DNA of 64,000 nucleotides from Tetrahymena thermophila SB210. Lineage: Eukaryota; Ciliophora; Oligohymenophorea; Hymenostomatida; Tetrahymenidae. Below are positions 50,539-62,888 of this stretch, in pieces; the stretch's first letter is position 1, and the number at the start of each line of letters is the position of its first letter. Location of the stretch: contig NW_002476431.1 of the NCBI RefSeq assembly GCF_000189635.1, forward strand, positions 434,001 to 498,000. The letters run 5' to 3'. The position numbers were made by a program, and so were the translations under genes. Below the pieces are notes generated by a model. That model made no database searches. It was given only the letters and a program-made list of their open reading frames with translations, and was not told the DNA's origin.

Positions 50539-52491
50539 TCAGTAGTTGTAAGATATATTTGAAGTACTTCCCTTTCTATAATTTCTTTATGTTTTTCCTA
50601 TTTTTAAATTTATAACAATATTAATCTAAAGAGAAGATAATTGATTGATTTTACTCACAATTGAAGCTGGAATAGGAGTTGCTGAACCAAATAATTAATT
50701 TATTTATAAAAGATAAGGTGCATTATCTGTTTTTAACCTTTATGGGTAAGGACTATTTCTCTATGTTGATTAAGATCTTATTTTGTTTAACGTATTTTAA
50801 TTTTATATTTTAAAGCGATCTAGATTTTACTCTTATCTTTCGAAAATCAATTTGTCGTTTGGATCTCTAACTCTAAATAATTCTTGATGATCATTATAAA
50901 CCATGTTTTCTTTAAGTAAATTTTATGCCTTTTTCGTCTCTGTAATGTGCTTATTATTTAATTCTAGAAGCAAAGCTTTATTTTTAGTAAGTAAAGTTTA
51001 AGCATCAATATCTCTTTATTTTAGCTATAACTATCTATCTTATTCTATTTTATGTACAAGTCCCTACAAAGCTATTTCTTGTTATTTTCTTAAAGTATTT
51101 ACTTTATTCTCTACCGTTTCTTACATCTTTTTAAAGAAAAAAATGGATATTAAATCAAGATACAAAAATGGTAATTAATACCTATATTTCATACTGTTGT
51201 TTTTCTATTTCTTCTAGTTGATCAGCTTTTACTTTTATTTTTTCTGCTTCTGGATAGTTTTTTAGTTTAACTAACATTTGCTCTTTATATCTTAAATCAA
51301 GCAAATGCTTAGAAAATTTTTATTTTAAAGCTAGTTCTTACTTCACTTACTAGTAATATTACTCTAATTCTTATTGGTGCCTCTCCTTTTTATAAAAAAT
51401 GTTATTATAACTTTTTCAGAGTTTTGAACAATACTTCTAAAGTTGCAACAGTATCCTTGGAAGTCTAATCGTACTCCCTAAGAAATTATTCCCAAGCTCT
51501 ATCAAATTCATAAAGTTACTAAGATTATAACTTTGTAACTTTAAGGAGTTCATCATCTTAAATATATCTAAGATTATCAATTTGCTTGTTTTATTCGTTA
51601 CTTCTAAGCTAGAGGATTTTAAGATGTGCTCTATATGCCTCTTTATAGTTTCCTTCTTTCTCCTAAAGCTTTCTATAATTATCTAATTTCCTTAAGATAT
51701 ACAAGAAAATGTTATGTAGTGTCAAACAATTTTGTAATTTTATGCAAAATTAATTAATTATATATATCTTATAAAATTAAAGCATCAACAATTTTTTACT
51801 TTATAAGATCAATGACTTTTTAATCTGGTTTTATAATAATTTTATCTTCATCTGCTAAGTCTTTATTCATTTATTCTATTTTATCTATTTCTAACTCTGT
51901 AATAATTTCTAAAAGTTCTTCAAAATTAAAATATCCTGGGCGAGAGAAAACATCTTATGCAAATACCTTTTCAACTATTTTTTGATAATAATAAGAGCTT
52001 TTTAAAATCAATAATATGTTTATTTCAATTAATGACATTAAATAAATAGTGCTTAAAAAGAGTAAACAATTACTATTTTTTGATGAGAGAGAAAGCTAAG
52101 CTAATATTTCATAAAGATACTTTTATTCAACGTATCCTGATCTTTTAACATCATATGTTCTGAATATATCTAAAAATTGACTAATTGTTTTTTCGTCCAT
52201 ATCTATTTAATAAGAACCAAATTCATCAGTAAAAACAGAAACTTAAGGCTGTATTGACATGTTTTTTTGAATCTAGGTACTTTATTAAGGAGTTGACACC
52301 GTATTACTAAATTTTTTAATTTCTGGTAACCATCTTTCTTGCTTTGTGCTACTAAATTAAGCTTTTGATGAGGCCCTTATTGATTTCCTTAAGGGACTTA
52401 ATGTAGATGTACGCCTAGAGGAATCATAGTAAATATCACCATTTGCTTATATTTTTATATCATTTTAATTTAATCTACCTAGTGTATTCAT
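50539..52491 (-). CDS. EF-hand-like coiled-coil protein
   Basis: Starts MNTLGRLNQNDIKIQANGDI. After a Ser/Gln-rich lead, residues about 100-130 form an EF-hand-like helix-loop-helix (FLDIFRTYDVKRSGYVEQKY) whose loop has few calcium ligands. A second one may be near EKVFAQDVFSRPGYFNFEEL. The rest is an almost continuous coiled coil: YRKLQEKEGNYKEAYRAHLK, LYEFDRAWEQFLREYDQTSK, then across a 49-base intron ERHQQELEQYYQQVKQELAL, KFSKHLLDLRYKEQMLVKLK and NYPEAEKIKVKADQLEEIEK. The layout is like several axonemal or basal-body coiled-coil proteins, but I cannot name the orthologue. Near the 3' end a GTGAGT could be a splice donor, so the last 30 residues are provisional. Confidence 0.75.
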
Positions 52492-53364
52492 GATTTTATT
52501 AAAGAATTTATATTATATGACTGATTTATCTATAGAATATTATCTAAGGATGTTTATAAAAACTAAAAATCTAAGTAACTACTTATTATTTCCAATATTT
52601 AATTTTGTAAGGCTAATTATTATATTGATTTAACAAATTTCCAGTTTAAATTAATAAATTTTTTCTTCAATTCACTTTTATTAATAGAATAAATAAGCAA
52701 ATACCTTTAATTAAATACCATAAAAATAAATATTATTGTAAATGAATTATAACATTTGATAAATAATAACTTAATAATCACTGCTTTTAATATAAATATA
52801 TGGTTAATATTGAGTTATAAATTTTAATCTTAAAATATTTAACACAAATTCTTTTTGTTAAATAAATATCAAAGTATTTTTTTGTTCAAAATTTATTTTT
52901 AAAAAAAAGGACTGATCTATCTTTAAGCTAAACCATATCTTAAAAAAATTAAATTTATCATAAAACACTCTAATCGAAATATGCAGTGGAGTGTTAAGTT
53001 TGATTAAATAAATAAATATTTTACTTCTATTTATTAATTTATTTTATTTTTATGAAATTAGATTTATTCTAATTAAAAAATTAATTTAATTCTTAAAATC
53101 TTAAAATGGATTGATTAAATTTTTTTAATAAAAAATGTATTAATTATTCTTTCATTTTCGTTTTATATATTTTTAAATAATAATCAACAAACAAGCTTAT
53201 TTTTTTATTTAAATATTTTTATTTGATATTTATAAAGATTTGATTTTTATTTTCGTTTTTAAAAGATAATCAAATTAATTAGATTAAATTTTCTATTTGC
53301 TATTTAAATATTAATTCTAGAAATCAGTAAAACTTATAAAAAAACACACAGCTTTAAGTAAAAA
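52492..53364. other. Divergent promoter spacer
   Basis: About 870 bases of A+T-rich DNA between the divergent starts of the coiled-coil gene and the CoA-kinase gene. I see no motif beyond A/T runs. Confidence 0.45.
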
Positions 53365-54292
53365 ATGACAGAAACAACTCTGCTTGATTATGTAGAATTA
53401 GCAGTTTATCCAATTTATTTGATATGCTCAAGCTTAATAAGCTTTTTAGTTATATTTAATTAGAGAAAGATAAAAAAAAGATTTAAAATAGATTTGATGA
53501 TAACTTTTATGATAATCTATATTTCAAACTTTTTTATAACATATTTTAATTTTCAGCTCTTAAACATGTATATCAGAGTAGGTTTGCCTATGTCCGTAAT
53601 CTTTTTATCAATCTACATTTAAAGCAAAATTACAATTATTGGATTAACTGGTAATTTATTTAAAGGTATAATTGCTTTCTTTTTTAATTCTACTCTTTAT
53701 TAAATTAGGAGGAATAGCATGTGGAAAATCCGCAGTAGGAAATTATTTCAAAGATTTTTTAAAGCTCTCAATTATAGATTGTGATATATTATCAAGGAGA
53801 GTTGTTGAAGTTGGAAAACCAGCTTATAATAAGTTGAAGGAAAGATATGGAAATAAAATTTTGTAAGAGAATGGAGAAATAGATAGAGCTGAATTAGGAA
53901 AACTTGTATTTAATAATCCAGCTATCCGCAAGCATGTTACACAAACAACAGGATGGTACATAATGCTAGAAATTTTAAAGGAAATTTACTAAATTGGATT
54001 TGTAAAAAAAGAAAATGTTATGTTGCTAGATGCTCCAATTCTATATGAAACGAAATACCTAGAGTACATTTGCCACCCAATAATAGTTGTTTTCTTATCA
54101 TAGGAGTAACTTCAAATAGAAAGGCTAGTTAAACGTGATAAAATAAGTGAAGAAGAAGCATTAAAGAAAATAAAGTCTTAAATGCCTATTAGCAAAAAAA
54201 TAGAAAAGGCTGATATAACAATATGCAATGATGGAACAATAGAGGATATGAAGAAATAAGTGAATAGAATATTACCTTAATTGGTTTAATGA
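53365..54292 (+). CDS. Dephospho-CoA kinase with N-terminal membrane helices
   Basis: Two exons (53365-53650 and 53709-54292) give 289 residues. Residues 1-90 hold hydrophobic helices (VELAVYPIYLICSSLISFLV, LMITFMIIYISNFFITYFNF, VGLPMSVIFLSIYI). The enzyme begins at ITIIGLTGGIACGKSAVGNY, the P-loop of the CoaE family, split exactly by the intron. LSIIDCDILSRRVVEVGKPA has the Asp that binds substrate, followed by LLDAPILYET, IIVVFLSQEQLQIERLVKRD and ISKKIEKADITICNDGTIED, all in CoaE order. It phosphorylates the ribose 3'-OH of dephospho-CoA with ATP, the last step of CoA synthesis. Catalytic motifs look intact. The membrane segment is not part of the bacterial enzyme and suggests attachment to an organelle membrane (inference). 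Confidence 0.92.
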
Positions 54293-54953
54293 AAAATACT
54301 AATTGAAATGTATGTTAAAAATAAGTTTACATTCATTTGTAAAAATGTTAATAATAATAGAAAATTTATTATTGTATTAATGAAAAAAGTTTCTTTTGAT
54401 TTATTAATTAAAATAAATTATGATTTATTAATTTTATTTAAATTATTAAAATATTTTTAAAAATAGTAGTAATAAATTTATATAAAAATAATAATTTAAA
54501 TAAATGATCTGATTGATAATTAAATATTATATTAATTCATAGTTTCTAATTTAAATATATTTTGTAAACAAATTTAAATTTTTAAAAAATACTTTTGGAT
54601 AAAATTTATATACTGCAGATCCTTCACTAAGGGTCAATATATTATGGACCGTTTTTTAGAAATTATGGAGTATTTAAAAGAATAGTTACAATATATTATA
54701 GATTGAATATGTAACTATATAATAAGGATTTACAGTAAATTTGCTTGTCCATTATATATTTTTACTTATTAATTATATCAATCAAAGTTTTATTATGAAA
54801 ATTTTGTGATAAATTACAGACCTGAAATATAAAGAAATATAATTACAATTAATATAAAGTTGAGTTTATTTATTAATATAGTAGTAAATATTATTTTTTC
54901 TTGTAGAGTTAGGTTCATTAAAAATTTATAAATACAAAATGATTAAACTATTT
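54293..54953. other. Convergent spacer with second transposon-end-like motif
   Basis: About 660 bases between two convergent genes. At 54617-54665 it carries a sequence similar in layout to the motif at 50081. Otherwise it is A+T-rich 3' flanking DNA. Confidence 0.4.
54617..54665 (+). mobile_element. Possible diverged pogo/Tigger-like end
   Basis: It reads GCAGATCCTTCACTAAGGGT, then ATATTATGGACCGTTTTTT. As in the 50081 motif, a CAG-A-T-CT-like start is followed by two TAAGG/TATGGACC subrepeats and a T run. The resemblance is weak and no partner end was found. Confidence 0.2.
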
Positions 54954-56732
54954 TCACAGTTAAGAGCATGAATAATCTGTCAAAGCATTTAAAAATTCAA
55001 GAGTTGGTTTCATGTACCATCTCTTTGGAGTGAAAATACCTTCGAACCAGCCAACATGGCCACCTTTTAATTATAAAGGTAAATTTAATTATAAAATTTT
55101 AAAAAAATTATTTTTTGATTTATTTACCGCATTTTGTGACTAAAAGCATAACGTTTTAATTTATCTCTGAGATATTGAAAGGAATAGTTGAATGATGAAT
55201 ACAAGGATCATCTTTTGAATTCAAGCATAGGAGAGGAATTTTAACATTCTTCAATTAATTTATACTTTTGTAATAATTATAAAAATTTAAATTAAAGCTA
55301 GTGGATAAGTTAAGTGACGAAGATTACATCACCTTTACCCAAAAATAAAAAATAATGATTAAAAATTAATTTAAGAATTAATTACCAGCTTAAATCTTCA
55401 TAATAATCAAAAATAGATTTGTGACCATACAAATGCTTAGAAAAGTGTTCATCGAATTCTGTTGTATTAACAGCCTTTAATGCCTTCTCTAAGTTGATAT
55501 TTATATGAGGTGGAGGGTTTTACAATAAGCTTTATCTCATTTTAAGAACAGTTTAGCGACTCTCTACTAGATATTTATCAAAAGTTGGTCTTAGAGTAGC
55601 AAATGCTTATTTAATATCAAAAGGATTTCCTACTGATACTGCTCCCTTGAATGGATTATTATTTTTATGGCTTCCCAGGTACTTTACTAATGTATTAGCA
55701 CCAAATGAATGTCCTACAGCATAAAAATTATATCCAGAAAAATCTTTCTATATTTATGAGAGAGTTTTTTCAAAATCTACTTCTATTGAGTAGTAACCTT
55801 CTCTCGGGAATATTCTACCCTTGTCTTCGTAATTATTATAAAGTCTATCATTATACAAGACAACAGTGTAACCTTCTTTTAATGCTTCTGCTGTCATGTT
55901 TCTATAAATATTGAATTATTTGAATTAATTAATGTAAATCAAAATACATAAAATTGGTTTTGCTTGAATACTTATTTTTTAAATAAATATTATGAAGAAT
56001 TAATTTCTGAATTTCTTAGAGTTTTTTTAAATAAACTCAATTAAAGAGAGGATTTTTTAAATAATAGAAAGATTGCTTGCTGGTTATGAATGGAGGGGGA
56101 TTTTATAAATTAGAAGATTAATAATATAGACAACTCAAGCTGAAACTCAAAAAATTAAATTTTAAACATACTCAACGTAAGGTTCTTGAGATGAAGCTGT
56201 GATTCCTAGAAGTATAACAAGACAATTATTTTTATTTTTCTCTCTTTTTTCAATAGGTACAATAGTTTCATCTTGCAATTTAGCTACATCTATTTGATAT
56301 ATATAAATAGGTAAAAGTATTGAATTAGATTAAAAAAAAGTTTTAGTTGAATTTAGGACTAAGTAGAAATAAATTTTTACCATAGCGTAACTCGCCATAA
56401 TCACCAAAATCGATATATTTTTTTTCATAATTTATTTTTTCATGTCTAAATTATGATTTAGATCCAAAGATAGCTTATAAAATGCCATACCCAAGATAAG
56501 GAGTGGGAAGGAAATACCCTTTTTTAATCTCATTACATTTGTTTTTGATAAATTAATTTAATTTAGTGTCCGAATAGTAGAGCTCAAAATTAGAGTTTAT
56601 TTATGGATAAACTATAGCGGCTCCTAAACCAAATGCCAATAAACCTACATATATGAAATATTTTTTAGTTTTAGAGATTAGAAAAATTAAAATGTTACTT
56701 TTTCTGTTTAAAAAATTCTTGATGTTGTTCAT
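54954..56732 (-). CDS. ABHD1/3-family alpha/beta hydrolase
   Basis: Starts MNNIKNFLNRKSNILIFLIS. An N-terminal membrane helix, KKYFIYVGLLAFGLGAAIVY, anchors it, as in ABHD1, ABHD2 and ABHD3. The polar region NFELYYSDTKLNQFIKNKCN comes next, then GYFLPTPYLGYGILQAIFGS. The hydrolase core starts with LVILLGITASSQEPYVEY. The nucleophile elbow is GHSFGANTLVKYLG (Ser), the acidic residue lies in a NSKDDP region, and the His is in TKCGGHVGWFEG. The triad is complete. Family members hydrolyse phospholipids or other esters at the ER membrane. Here the Gly-x-Ser-x-Gly motif is GHSFG. Several introns interrupt it, one of about 75 bases just before GGHVGWFEG. It ends at TGA 54956-54954. Confidence 0.88.
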
Positions 56733-57396
56733 TATATTTTTATCTCCCAAATAGTAATTCTTTTTAATTCAATTAATTATCTAATTTTTGTTTCAAAATT
56801 ATTTATTTAATTAATTACTTATCTTGCTTTAACATTGTATAAATTAAATATGCAGAGCGAATACATATGATAGTATGCAAAACCATTTGTTAAGAGGGTA
56901 ATATAATAGATAATAACCTTTAATCATTTAATAGAGTTTAAATTAATATCAAAATAATAATTTGTATGAAATTTATTGGTAAATTACTTAATTAATTTAA
57001 TTTAGCAAACTACACGTATCAAAATCAAAAATAGAAAAACAAATATTTCTTTTCAATTATTCTTTTTAATTTTTTTCTACTAATTTTGTTATTTTTTTGA
57101 CGAATTATTACTTTCGTTTGATACAACGTCTTATTTCTTGTCATCAATTTCATCATTTTATTATAGAGTATTTCCAGAAACAACAAATCTCTTGAAACTA
57201 TTTAATATCATACAATTATGAATAAGGTTTAAATTTTATGAAAAATTGTGTAAGAATTCTTTTATATATATCTATTAAAAGTATATCCCATTTGTATTTA
57301 TTTATTTATATATTTTCTTTTACTATCTCTTTTACTTGAAAAACTAATAAAGAAGTTTGAAATTATACTTTTATATTTAATTGAAATATTGTTTAA
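56733..57396. other. Gene-free spacer
   Basis: About 660 bases of A+T-rich DNA between two minus-strand genes. It contains the ABHD gene's promoter by position. Nothing else was recognised. Confidence 0.45.
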
Positions 57397-57764
57397 TCAT
57401 CTGTCTGTCTACTTTATATTTTATACTAAAATATTTTAAATTTTAATTTTTGCTTACTTTAATAATGCGACAAAGAGGCCAAAATCTATTCCAGTTAAAA
57501 TCCAGAAATGAATTGAGCTTTGTTTAAAAAAAATTTTAAATTTAAAATATATGGCTACATTAATAATTTTTACAATTTAGGATCAAGAGTTAAAGCAAAG
57601 TAGGGGAAAATAACCATTCCAAAGCCAGTAATATAAATGAGCCATATTAGTAATTTTTAAATACTAGGAATCATGGAATCAAAGCTATTCTATTGCTATT
57701 ATTATTACTCTAATTCTGAAATCTAAGATTACCAATTAATATCCTTTAAATCTTTTTTACTCAT
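57397..57764 (-). CDS. Small two-helix membrane protein, function unknown
   Basis: Two exons (57764-57574 and 57517-57397) joined over a 56-base GT-AG intron give 103 residues. It starts MSKKDLKDINWQSQISELEQ, followed by a Gln run. Two hydrophobic segments follow: QKLLIWLIYITGFGMVIFPY and IHFWILTGIDFGLFVALLKQ, separated by FALTLDPKFS. The clean phase across the intron, the interspersed polar residues and the higher G+C of the exons argue for a real gene. I recognise no family. The end could differ if GTAAGC at the second exon's end is used as a donor. Confidence 0.55.
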
Positions 57765-58999
57765 TCTAAAATTTATAAAAAGAAAAATAAAGCATCCGAA
57801 ATATAGAATATTAGGTTATTGATTGAAGTGGTTAGCATGTAACTAATTGATAAAAATAAATATCTTACTTTTAATAGAAATTTGTTTCAAAACAGATTGA
57901 TAGATAGATAGATTTTAAAATTCTAAATATTAACTTTAACTTTGAATAAATATATGTAAATATTTAATATAAATTTGTTAATTAATAAAATTAATAAATA
58001 TTTTAACTTCATAAATATTTAATTAATTCTTCAGAATTAATTTTAATCAGATTATCATATCTCCTTTATTTTTTTTATTTTTAAAAAATAAATCTAAATA
58101 TTATTCTTTTCTTTCAAATTTATAATTTTAAATTGATTTATTTATAAAAATTAATTTTAAATAACTTATTTTTTAAAAATAAAAATGTTAACTAATTTAA
58201 AAGAATAGAGTTTATTGTTTCATATATATTTCCGAAGTAATTTGAAGATAAATTTTAAGAAGAATCAATTAGTAATAAATATACAAAAATATTTTATAAT
58301 AAATACAGCTATATAGTATATAGATAGATCGATAGATATTTACAATTATTTATGTTTTCTTATTTACAAATATGTCATTGTAATGGTTAGCATGTATCTA
58401 ATTGATAAAAATAAAAATCTTACTTTGAATAGAAATTTGTTTCAAAACAGATTGATAGATAGATTTTAAAATTCTATTTATTTTTTAACTTTGAAAAAAT
58501 ATGTATTTAATATAAAATTATTAATTAATAAAATTAATAAATATTTTAACTTCATAAATATTTAATTAATTCTTAAGAATTAATTTTAATAAGATTATCT
58601 ATCATATCTCCTTTATTTTTTTTTACTTTTAAAAATTAAATCTAAATATATTTCTTTTCTTTCAAATTTATAATTTTAAATTGATTTACCAATAAAAATT
58701 AATTTTAAATAACTTTTTTAAAAATAAAAATTTTAACTAATTAATAGGAACAGAGTATATTGTTTCATGTATATTTCCGAAGTAATTTGAAGATAACTTT
58801 TAATAATAATCAATTAGTAATAAATATACAAAAATATTTTATAATAAATACAACTATATTATATAGATCGATAGATAGATATTTACAATTATTTATATTT
58901 TCTTATTTACAAATATTTTTCCTATTTATGTTTAATTATTTCACTTAATTAATTAATAAATTTTTATATACCTATTTTAAAAAATACTAAAATCCTATT
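57765..58999. other. Gene-free spacer filled by a tandem duplication
   Basis: Spacer of 1.2 kb between the small membrane-protein gene and the multi-EF-hand gene. Most of it is the 555-base direct repeat listed separately. I see no gene in it. Confidence 0.6.
57831..58915. repeat. 555-base tandem direct duplication
   Basis: Copy 1 runs 57831-58385 and copy 2 runs 58386 to about 58915. Both begin GTTAGCATGTA-CTAATTGAT and share TAGAAATTTGTTTCAAAACA, the GATA microsatellite, CATATATTTCCGAAGTAATT-like sequence and CTTATTTACAAATAT near the end. They differ by scattered substitutions and small indels, including the number of GATA units and one missing GTAAATATTTA-like stretch. The duplication is therefore old enough to have diverged by some percent. 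It lies wholly in intergenic DNA. Confidence 0.9.
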
Positions 59000-61900
59000 T
59001 CAATATATTTTATTTGATTTAGGAGAAAGCTCTTGTACGAACTCTCCAAATGATATCTAGTTATCTCTATCTAGATCAAATCTTTGAACTAGCATTTTAA
59101 GTTCTTTATCGCTACAAAATACATTATTTTTTTCAAAGAAATGTTAAAGCTATTTTTAAAATATATTTTTTAGTATTTAGGATTATTTTTTAAAAATAAA
59201 AAATTACCTCGGCTTAGTTAATAAATCCATCTTAATCCTAATCTATCATCCCAAAACTTTCTTAAAAGCTAAAATTCCTATGCTACTTTAATGAATATCT
59301 AATTTACTCAACTAGCTATTCAGACTCTATTAGGATCAAAAACAATTCCTTCAATAACTTCATAGTTTCAAAAGAATAAACCTAGATATTTGTGTTGATT
59401 TCGTGTAAACATTTTTTATTTAAAACTAAATAATTACTTCATCTATTTGGATATCTCCCTCTAAGTAGCTTTCTCTTTTATTCAATAACTTTGCATATTC
59501 ACTTTGCTTTGGAGTAATAGCTTCAGCAATATCTGTAAACCTGTACATTTTAAAAATTTTTGAATAAGACAAATCAATTATTATTTATTTATTTACCTTA
59601 GCTGTCCATCGTTATCTAAATCGTATCTTCTCATCAATAGATAAATATCATTTATTGATGTCTAAATGTTTATTTTTTTAAGAAAGTCTTCTAAGTTTAA
59701 TGAGCTGATAAATCCTTTCTAAGTTTTATCAAGTATTTTATAAATATCACCTAACTTGAAATCAGGACGTAATGCTAGATCTTATCTGGATCTTTCAGAT
59801 TTCTTTTCTGTTTAGATTATGTCTAAAAAATATGTTATCAATTAATCCTCTATTTGCAAGCTATAGTTGTTTCTTTTATTATTTGATTAAGTCAAGTTCT
59901 ACTTTTAGCTGGTTGAGAAATTTTATTTTTTATATAAATCACTTCTATCTAATTCTCTATCTTTAGTAGCACTTAAATGATTGCTTATTGGACTTCTCGT
60001 ATTCTATAATTTATTTTTTAATTACTTTCAATATTTAAATTTTTTTTAAATTACTTTTGATGTTTCTCTCAAGTCTATTGGTGATGTATAGGAGGGTTTA
60101 TCATATTTATTTGTTTGGCTGTATGATAATTTAGAATAAGGAGATTTTTAAAGAGTTTTATGTTGTAGCTCACGATCATTTTAAGCTTTATTGTTTTCTA
60201 AAATTGGATTTCTATAATTTTAAGATAATTAAGAGTATTATAAAGTATTTTTTTCATCGTAATTGTCGTATCTTTTAGGGGTGGAATATTTTTGACTGAG
60301 TACTGGTGATCTTTCAGCAAAACTTGCAGTTTTTTTTTAAGAATAATTAGTAGGTTATGGATGTGAATGTTAGTTATAAAGATCCATACTTTTATCTATG
60401 CTTTTAATATAACTAGAAGGTCTATTTGCTCTATTTTTTTCTATATTTTACTCAATACTTGCATATCTTTTTTCATCTTAAATTTTTTATTTCAAGTATC
60501 TTTCGTACTCAATTTATTCTTAAATGGCTTTTTCTTCATCAATAAGCCTCTTTTCTCTGTCTTCTTTTTCTTACTACTATTTAAGCTTTTCTAATTAATT
60601 AATTTTTTTCTCTCTTTCTAACTCTTATAATCTCTACTCTTTTTCAAGTTAGATGATCTTTCTTTATTTTTCTTCATATTCTTTGTTGTAAAAATCTGCT
60701 TATTCTATAACATATTTTCTTTCATTTTCTGCTTACTTTTGTTATCTCTCCTTTTCTCTTTGTTTTAAATCACTCTCAAACTTTAGCTTTTAAAGTTCCC
60801 TTTCACGAAGTATTTATTGTTGCTTTATTTGATTTTCCTTTTCAATTTATCTCATTTACTACTCTCTTTCTATAGCCTTCATTTTTTATATCTAATATTC
60901 ATATTCTTCTTATTCTCTTGCTCTTCTTAACTTTTCTTCTTAATCTATTGTTTTTAGTTTTTCTTATAACAGTATTTTCTATTTTTCTTCTTCTATAGCT
61001 CTTTCTTTTTCAAATATCTCTCTTGCTTAAATATAAGGATCACTTCTTACATCTTTAGATGATTCTCTTATTTTATTTCTCATAAGATAGCTTGGATCAT
61101 CTTTATAATCAGAATTTCTAGAAGCATATTAAGATTATATTTAATCTAACTCTCTAGAATAATTTAATTCATTTCTCAATAAATTTTTTTCAATTTCCAT
61201 TTTGTTAGTTGAATTCTTAAGTATTGATTTCGCAGGAGAATGTTTAAAGCCAGTTGAGGTTCTAAAACGAGAATTTTCTCTAACAGGGGAATTTTAAAAT
61301 TCGCTATTATAATTTTAATAGTTTTTTGCTCTAGATGGTGATAAAATTTAGACATTTTTTTTTGAGCTAGAAAGCTAATTTGCTTTTTTCTTTATGCTAC
61401 TGTTTGGAGTAAATTGCTAGCTTATTTTTCTTTCACCAATAGGAGATTTAGAAACTTTTCTAAAAGGAGATGCAATTATTTAATGCTCATGAGGATTACG
61501 TCTTTCTGCCTTTTCAAGAGTTTCTTATTTTGATATTCCATAAAAAAAATCTTCATAAGAAATATAGCCATCTTAGTCAAAGTCAAGTCTTCTATGCAAA
61601 GAAATAATTTCGTCTTCATAAGAAACTAAACCGTTTTTTCTAAAAAAAGCATAAAAATCCCTTCCATCAAGCATCTTTTTATTATTAACATCAAGAGTAT
61701 TAAAGCAATCGGCTACACTAAAATCATATCTTGTTTCAAGTAAGGCTTTCTTTTCTATAATAGCTATGTTACATTGTATTTCCCTAATAAAAAAACAACA
61801 TAAATGCATCATCAAACAAAGATCAGAAATGAATAAAATTTAAAAAAACAAACTAAAACTGTTTTTGATGCTCAAAAACGAAGCCTTTAACACTTTATAA

Positions 61901-62442
61901 AAGTCTTACTAATAATAATAAATGTATAGTTTTTTCACTATAAATGTAAAAAATAATTTAATTACCTATCAATTAATTTAGATAAAGTGTATTCCACATC
62001 ACAGGATAATTTTTCATTGCTTTTTATTTCTAAAGGAGGTCTCTAAGAGACTTATTCTCTTAAAGATTAATTGTCATAAGGTAAAACTGCTCTTAAAAAC
62101 CTATTTACATTATATTTTACATAAATAAACAATTGATTTAAAATTTGATATAATAGTACTCAGTATAGGAAATCTTAGTATCTTGATCGATATCATATGC
62201 TTTGATAAATAAATCACACTCTTATAAAGAATGAGGGAATCCGTTTTCGCTCAAAAAATCTTTTATGTCATAACTATTTATGAATTTTTTTCTTTACTAA
62301 TCTATTCTACGAAAAGCTGAATAAGGCTCAAAGGAGTCCTATTCTCCAAGTAACTGACGAACTACTTCTACTTATTTTTCTCCCTTTGCTATTTCAAAGA
62401 GAAGCTCACATAAAAAGCTTTAAGTCTTTTAAGAAATCATAT
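59000..62442 (-). CDS. Multi-EF-hand protein with Glu/Lys/Arg-rich coiled coil
   Basis: Starts MISQKTQSFLCELLFEIAKG. The N-terminal third has EF-hand pairs: FIKAYDIDQDTKISYTEF, CFNTLDVNNKKMLDGRDFYA and LHRRLDFDQDGYISYEDFFY, several with full calcium ligands. A Ser/Lys-rich linker (61500-61200) leads to a long single helix or coiled coil of Glu, Lys, Arg and Gln (e.g. ERAIEEEKQKILLQEKLKTI, REQEEYEYQIQKMKAIEREQ). More EF-hands follow: YDLDNDGQLRFTDI, MIDQDQDGFINQAE and FDLDRDNQISFGEFVQELSP near the C-terminus. The arrangement resembles calcium-binding ciliary or cortical proteins with terminal EF-hand blocks. Calcium binding is likely from the loops; location is inference. Several short introns exist. 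It ends at TGA 59002-59000. Confidence 0.85.
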
Positions 62443-62888
62443 AAAATGTTTATTATAGAATGTAAAACTAATGCTTTTAAATTGAATTTATTTATTTATC
62501 TATTAGAATAGTAATGCTTTTTGCTTAATTTGAAATTTTTTATTATTATTTTTTATTATAAGATATTTACTTTTTATAATATAAAACAATTCAAAACATG
62601 CTTGTTAGTCTAAAATACCAATAATTTTTATTTGTTATTATAATTTAATAATCTTTTTTGTGTTTAAATTCGTTAAATTTCAAAATGAATCTATGGGTAA
62701 GAATAATAAAAATATAAGAATTAGTTAATTAGCATATTTGAAGCTAAAATACAAAACAGAAAGCATGCAAATAAACAAATAAATAAATTAAAAAAACACT
62801 GACTAAATAAAAAGGGATGTTTTTAATTTTTATTTGAGTCGATCACCAATTTAAAATAATTTTTATTTTGAACTATTTATTTACAAAA
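62443..62888. other. Gene-free spacer
   Basis: About 445 bases of A+T-rich DNA between two minus-strand genes. I see nothing recognisable in it. Confidence 0.45.
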
